From the NCBI GenBank assembly GCA_026705345.1, contig JAPPAV010000063.1:25956-89955 (forward strand): DNA of 64,000 nt, in the 5' to 3' direction. This document shows positions 61,468 to 64,000 of this stretch, in pieces. Source of the stretch: Gammaproteobacteria bacterium (GTDB lineage: Bacteria > Pseudomonadota > Gammaproteobacteria > Pseudomonadales > Azotimanducaceae). How positions within the stretch are numbered: the first letter of the stretch is position 1; every line of letters begins with the position of its first letter. Position numbers and translations under genes: made by a program. The notes beneath the pieces are model-generated. The model saw only the letters and a list, made by a program, of their open reading frames with translations. It did not search any database and was not told where the DNA came from.

Positions 61468-62160
61468 ATGACGGCTAATCCACCGCTGATCGAATTGAGC
61501 GGCATCGGCAAGGTGTTCTACACAGAGGATTTGGAGACGCACGCGTTGAGCGACGTACATCTCGACATCGAACGAGGTGAGTTCCTGTCGATCGCCGGTC
61601 CGTCGGGTTGCGGCAAGTCCACGCTGCTCTCCCTTATCGGCTTGCTCGACGACGCGACGGCGGGAGAATATCGACTCGAAGGCGACTCGGTGCAGGGGCT
61701 CTCCGTCGTCGAGCGGGCCCGAATTCGCAACCAGGCGATCGGTTTTGTCTTCCAGGCATTCAACTTGATCGGGGACCTGACGGTGTTTGAGAACGTGGAA
61801 CTGCCCCTCGTCTACCGGGATACGCGTTCCGCCGAACGCAAGCAAAGAGTGAATGAGGCGTTGAAGCGTGTCGGCATGCTCCACCGCGCTGGGCACTTCC
61901 CAGCCCAACTTTCGGGTGGGCAGCAGCAGCGCGCCGCCGTCGCCCGGGCCATTGTCGGCGATCCGCTGATCCTCTTGGCCGACGAACCCACGGGAAATCT
62001 CGACTCGAACAACGGTCACGCGGTCATGGACCTGCTTGGCGAGTTGCACGCCGAAGGCGCTACCGTTTGCATGGTCACCCACGATCCGCGATACGCCGAC
62101 ATGGCCCAGCGCACGGTTCATCTCTTCGACGGTCGTATCGTCAACGAGGAAGCGGCCTAG
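61468..62160 (+). CDS. ABC transporter ATP-binding protein, MacB/LolD family
   Basis: 230 residues with Walker A GPSGCGKS (44-51), Q-loop FVFQAFNL, signature LSGGQQQR, Walker B LILLADEP and the switch His in VTHD. It is most like the ATPases that drive MacB- or LolD-type permeases ([13 protein letters not shown]). It sits 37 bases after an adaptor gene. The permease that should complete the transporter is not downstream, where a 655-base gene-free stretch begins. It might lie elsewhere, or the locus may be disrupted. Confidence 0.9.
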   Translation: MTANPPLIELSGIGKVFYTEDLETHALSDVHLDIERGEFLSIAGPSGCGKSTLLSLIGLLDDATAGEYRLEGDSVQGLSVVERARIRNQAIGFVFQAFNLIGDLTVFENVELPLVYRDTRSAERKQRVNEALKRVGMLHRAGHFPAQLSGGQQQRAAVARAIVGDPLILLADEPTGNLDSNNGHAVMDLLGELHAEGATVCMVTHDPRYADMAQRTVHLFDGRIVNEEAA

Positions 62161-62815
62161 CAACCGCTCGCGAATGACCACCGCATGGTGGTTGCGCTTA
62201 TTGACAACCCCAACCGGCGCGGCTAGCGTCCTTTTCCGATAACGCATGCAGATAGCTCTGCGCTCCGCGCCGGGTTACCTGTCCAATACAACAGCCCTTG
62301 ACAGGCGCGGGGTAGCTCCCCGTGCCGGCGAACAGGCAGGAATTACCACGTATCTGCGTGCGTTTATCGAACGGCCCGGCACCGGGCCGGAGACGATTCA
62401 GGTAACGGTAGCCCTCGTCTCTACCGCGAGATTTCATCGACGTTCGCTGCCCCGGCAGCCTAGCGTCAGCGACACCTGCCGAGTGGTGTGACTGGCCGGA
62501 GAGACGGCCACCGCGGTCGAGTCGGGAATCTGGTCGACGACGTCGGGTGCGACCGGATACGGACACTTTGCGTTCGGTCGTGAACGCATCTCGGATTCGC
62601 ACCGCGCCCTCGTCCGCATTGCACAAGTGGTTTCGCCGGCATGGAACGGGACAAGCCCGTCCCCTACGTCGCCTCCTGAACGCATTCGTCACTGTTCTTT
62701 GCGCCGTAGCCCCCATCGCGGCGGGGCGTTGTCGACGCGGGACGGTACGGGCCCGTCCCCTTCGAGTTGGTGGCGTTTCGCCGACGATGGCACGCCATTC
62801 GCAGGTTGTTGAGCC
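62161..62815. other. Gene-poor gap with REP-like palindromes
   Basis: I see no convincing protein gene in these 655 bases on either strand. The stretch holds two copies of the dispersed palindrome (62644-62668, nearly perfect; 62737-62760, degenerate), a hairpin GGGG-TAGCT-CCCC near 62309-62321 and GGCCCGGCACCGGGCC near 62381-62397. Its position directly after an adaptor/ATPase pair suggests that a permease gene once stood here or was never present. Confidence 0.6.
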
Positions 62816-64000
62816 ATGGGCCGAGAGAAGAGGCGCGTTTCATCGACGGGCGTGACGTTGTCGGGCGATCTGCCGGGCACGCGCGCGATGGTCGCCTTTC
62901 TCGCTCCCTACGCACGAGGCGCTTGGCACTGGTTCGGCCTGCAAACCACGTTGGCGGTGTTCTCGATACTCGTCGCCTTGGCGACGCCGGCATTGGCGGC
63001 GGTGGCGATCGACCAGGCGGTGGCCGGACGCATCGGCTGGGGTTTCCTGGGCCTTGCGGGTGCCATGGGAGCTTCGGCGCTCGTCGCCGTGGCGAGCGGG
63101 CCGGTGACATCCCGGTTCGGTGTCGTTCTGGGTGGTCGTTTGACCGGGCGAATGGTCTCCCACGCCCTCAATCTGGGGCTGCCGGGTCGGCGACCGTTCA
63201 GCGACGGCGATCTGCTTAACCGGGCGGGGTCCCTTACCACCGGGATGCCGGGCTACGCATCGACGATGCTGCGGGTCGGTACGGGACTCGCGATGGCTGC
63301 GGGTAGTCTTGCCGCGTTGCTCTTCATCCATTGGCTGTTCGTCGTCGTTTGGATTGCGGGCGTCGGCCTCCTCGTGTTGGTGGCACGACGTTTCATGGCG
63401 GTTCTCTCGGCGGAGCAGTCAGAAAACGACGAGCTAGTCGGGCGGATCGTGAACGCGTACACGGATGCGTTGGCTGGCCGCCGCACCATTCGCGCAGCCG
63501 GTACGGTGGAATGGGAGGTCGACCGGGTCACGCGTGGGCTGCCCGCGTTGGCAGCGACTTCACGCAACATCTTGAGGCTCATGGGCCGGGGCGCGGTGGT
63601 TCTGCAGAGCGCGGACACGGGGGTGCTCATCGCCACGGCGGTCGTGGGAATCTGGTTGCTTGCCGGCGGCGAGGCGACGCCCGGCGCGTTGCTGGCGGCG
63701 GTGCGCTATGCGCAGATGGCATACTCGAGCGTCGCCGGCGTGTTCGACAACGGCTGGTTCCACATCGCGCTCTTGCGCTCCCAGGCTTCCCGGGTGATGG
63801 AACTTGCCGATGCGCCGGCGATGAGCGAGGGATCGTGCAGGGTGCCACCAGGCGGCGGGCGCGGTGACATCCAGGTGGAGGACGTCTGGGTACACGGTGA
63901 AGCCGAGGATATTCTGCGCGGTGTCGACCTCGTGATTCCGCCTGGAGCGACGATCGCGCTAGTCGGCGAATCCGGTGTGGGCAAAACCACCTTGGCGACG
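62816..64000 (+). CDS. ABC exporter, permease-ATPase half transporter (3' partial)
   Basis: The frame starting MGREKRRVSSTG runs open to the last base. About six membrane segments follow (AWHWFGLQTTLAVFSILVAL, the 85-105 region, LAALLFIHWLFVVVWIAG, LIATAVVGIWLLAGG and others) in the order of type I ABC exporters. Then comes an ATPase domain starting IQVEDVWVHGEAEDILRGVD and reaching Walker A GESGVGKTT (about residues 384-392), where the window stops. The protein is truncated only by the window edge. The substrate is unknown; the family exports lipids, peptides and drugs. Confidence 0.88.
   Translation, partial: MGREKRRVSSTGVTLSGDLPGTRAMVAFLAPYARGAWHWFGLQTTLAVFSILVALATPALAAVAIDQAVAGRIGWGFLGLAGAMGASALVAVASGPVTSRFGVVLGGRLTGRMVSHALNLGLPGRRPFSDGDLLNRAGSLTTGMPGYASTMLRVGTGLAMAAGSLAALLFIHWLFVVVWIAGVGLLVLVARRFMAVLSAEQSENDELVGRIVNAYTDALAGRRTIRAAGTVEWEVDRVTRGLPALAATSRNILRLMGRGAVVLQSADTGVLIATAVVGIWLLAGGEATPGALLAAVRYAQMAYSSVAGVFDNGWFHIALLRSQASRVMELADAPAMSEGSCRVPPGGGRGDIQVEDVWVHGEAEDILRGVDLVIPPGATIALVGESGVGKTTLAT

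Noticed and set aside
62434..62685. Minus-strand frame of 83 codons in the gap before the ABC exporter
   Set aside because: It partly translates a REP-like palindrome, has no start signal and no recognisable similarity.

Overview
This is a 64 kb stretch of GC-rich bacterial chromosome with about 47 supportable genes or gene remnants on both strands. A TonB-dependent receptor, CreD, NadA, GloA, an HlyD-type adaptor and a tRNA-Lys gene with encoded CCA point to a Gram-negative proteobacterium, most likely an uncultured gammaproteobacterium. The toxin-antitoxin loci, a Uma2 nuclease, a sulfatase and many small intergenic palindromes fit an environmental or host-associated lineage. That placement is inference; no marker gene fixes it.

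Layout. 1-3933: the end of a type I polyketide synthase (ketosynthase plus a ruined acyltransferase) facing an ACP / Sfp-type phosphopantetheinyl transferase / alpha-beta hydrolase operon. 4119-5225: an amidohydrolase. 5338-8321: a defence-type or selfish accessory patch (DUF4143 ATPase, a broken VapC joined to a stray cytochrome c fragment, its RHH antitoxin, and an intact VapBC pair) ending at tRNA-Lys (8455-8530). 8544-11821: an M20 amidohydrolase, an SDR and a gamma-butyrobetaine-hydroxylase-like dioxygenase. 12065-25608: the most striking region, a single-strand operon of four tandem paralogues of about 1,120-1,145 residues. Each has an ABC-2-like membrane domain, a degenerate M1-peptidase-like ectodomain without HExxH, and a golvesin-like C-terminal beta domain. 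25685-29147: an SRPBCC-PDZ fusion, an APH(6)-like kinase, an alpha carbonic anhydrase and a Uma2 nuclease. 29153-33400: a very large SNF2 ATPase. 33649-38831: a flavin monooxygenase and the Hen1-Pnkp RNA-repair cassette. 39117-44234: small enzymes, a Fic protein with an altered motif and a sulfatase. 44294-47513: an acyl-CoA dehydrogenase pair with an SDR, plus the remnant of a lost duplicate. 47590-57658: CreD, RidA, a DUF1537 kinase, a secreted protein, an SDR, a GshB-like ATP-grasp enzyme, NadA, GloA and a TonB receptor. 57661-64000: repeat-rich DNA, a cupin, a secreted protein, an HlyD adaptor with a MacB/LolD-type ATPase but no permease, and the start of an ABC exporter that runs off the window.

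Recurrent features. A short palindrome (GGGACGGGACAAGCCCGTCC and variants, usually followed by CCTACGG) recurs in many gene-free gaps and reaches a 105-bp tandem array at 57711-57999. Several genes carry decay or recombination scars: the acyltransferase domain, a chimeric VapC, a frameshifted second copy in the tandem array, an ACAD 3' remnant and a decayed antitoxin.

Candidate for an undescribed system: the four-paralogue operon at 12065-25608. Calls rest on motif reading alone; no database search was run.
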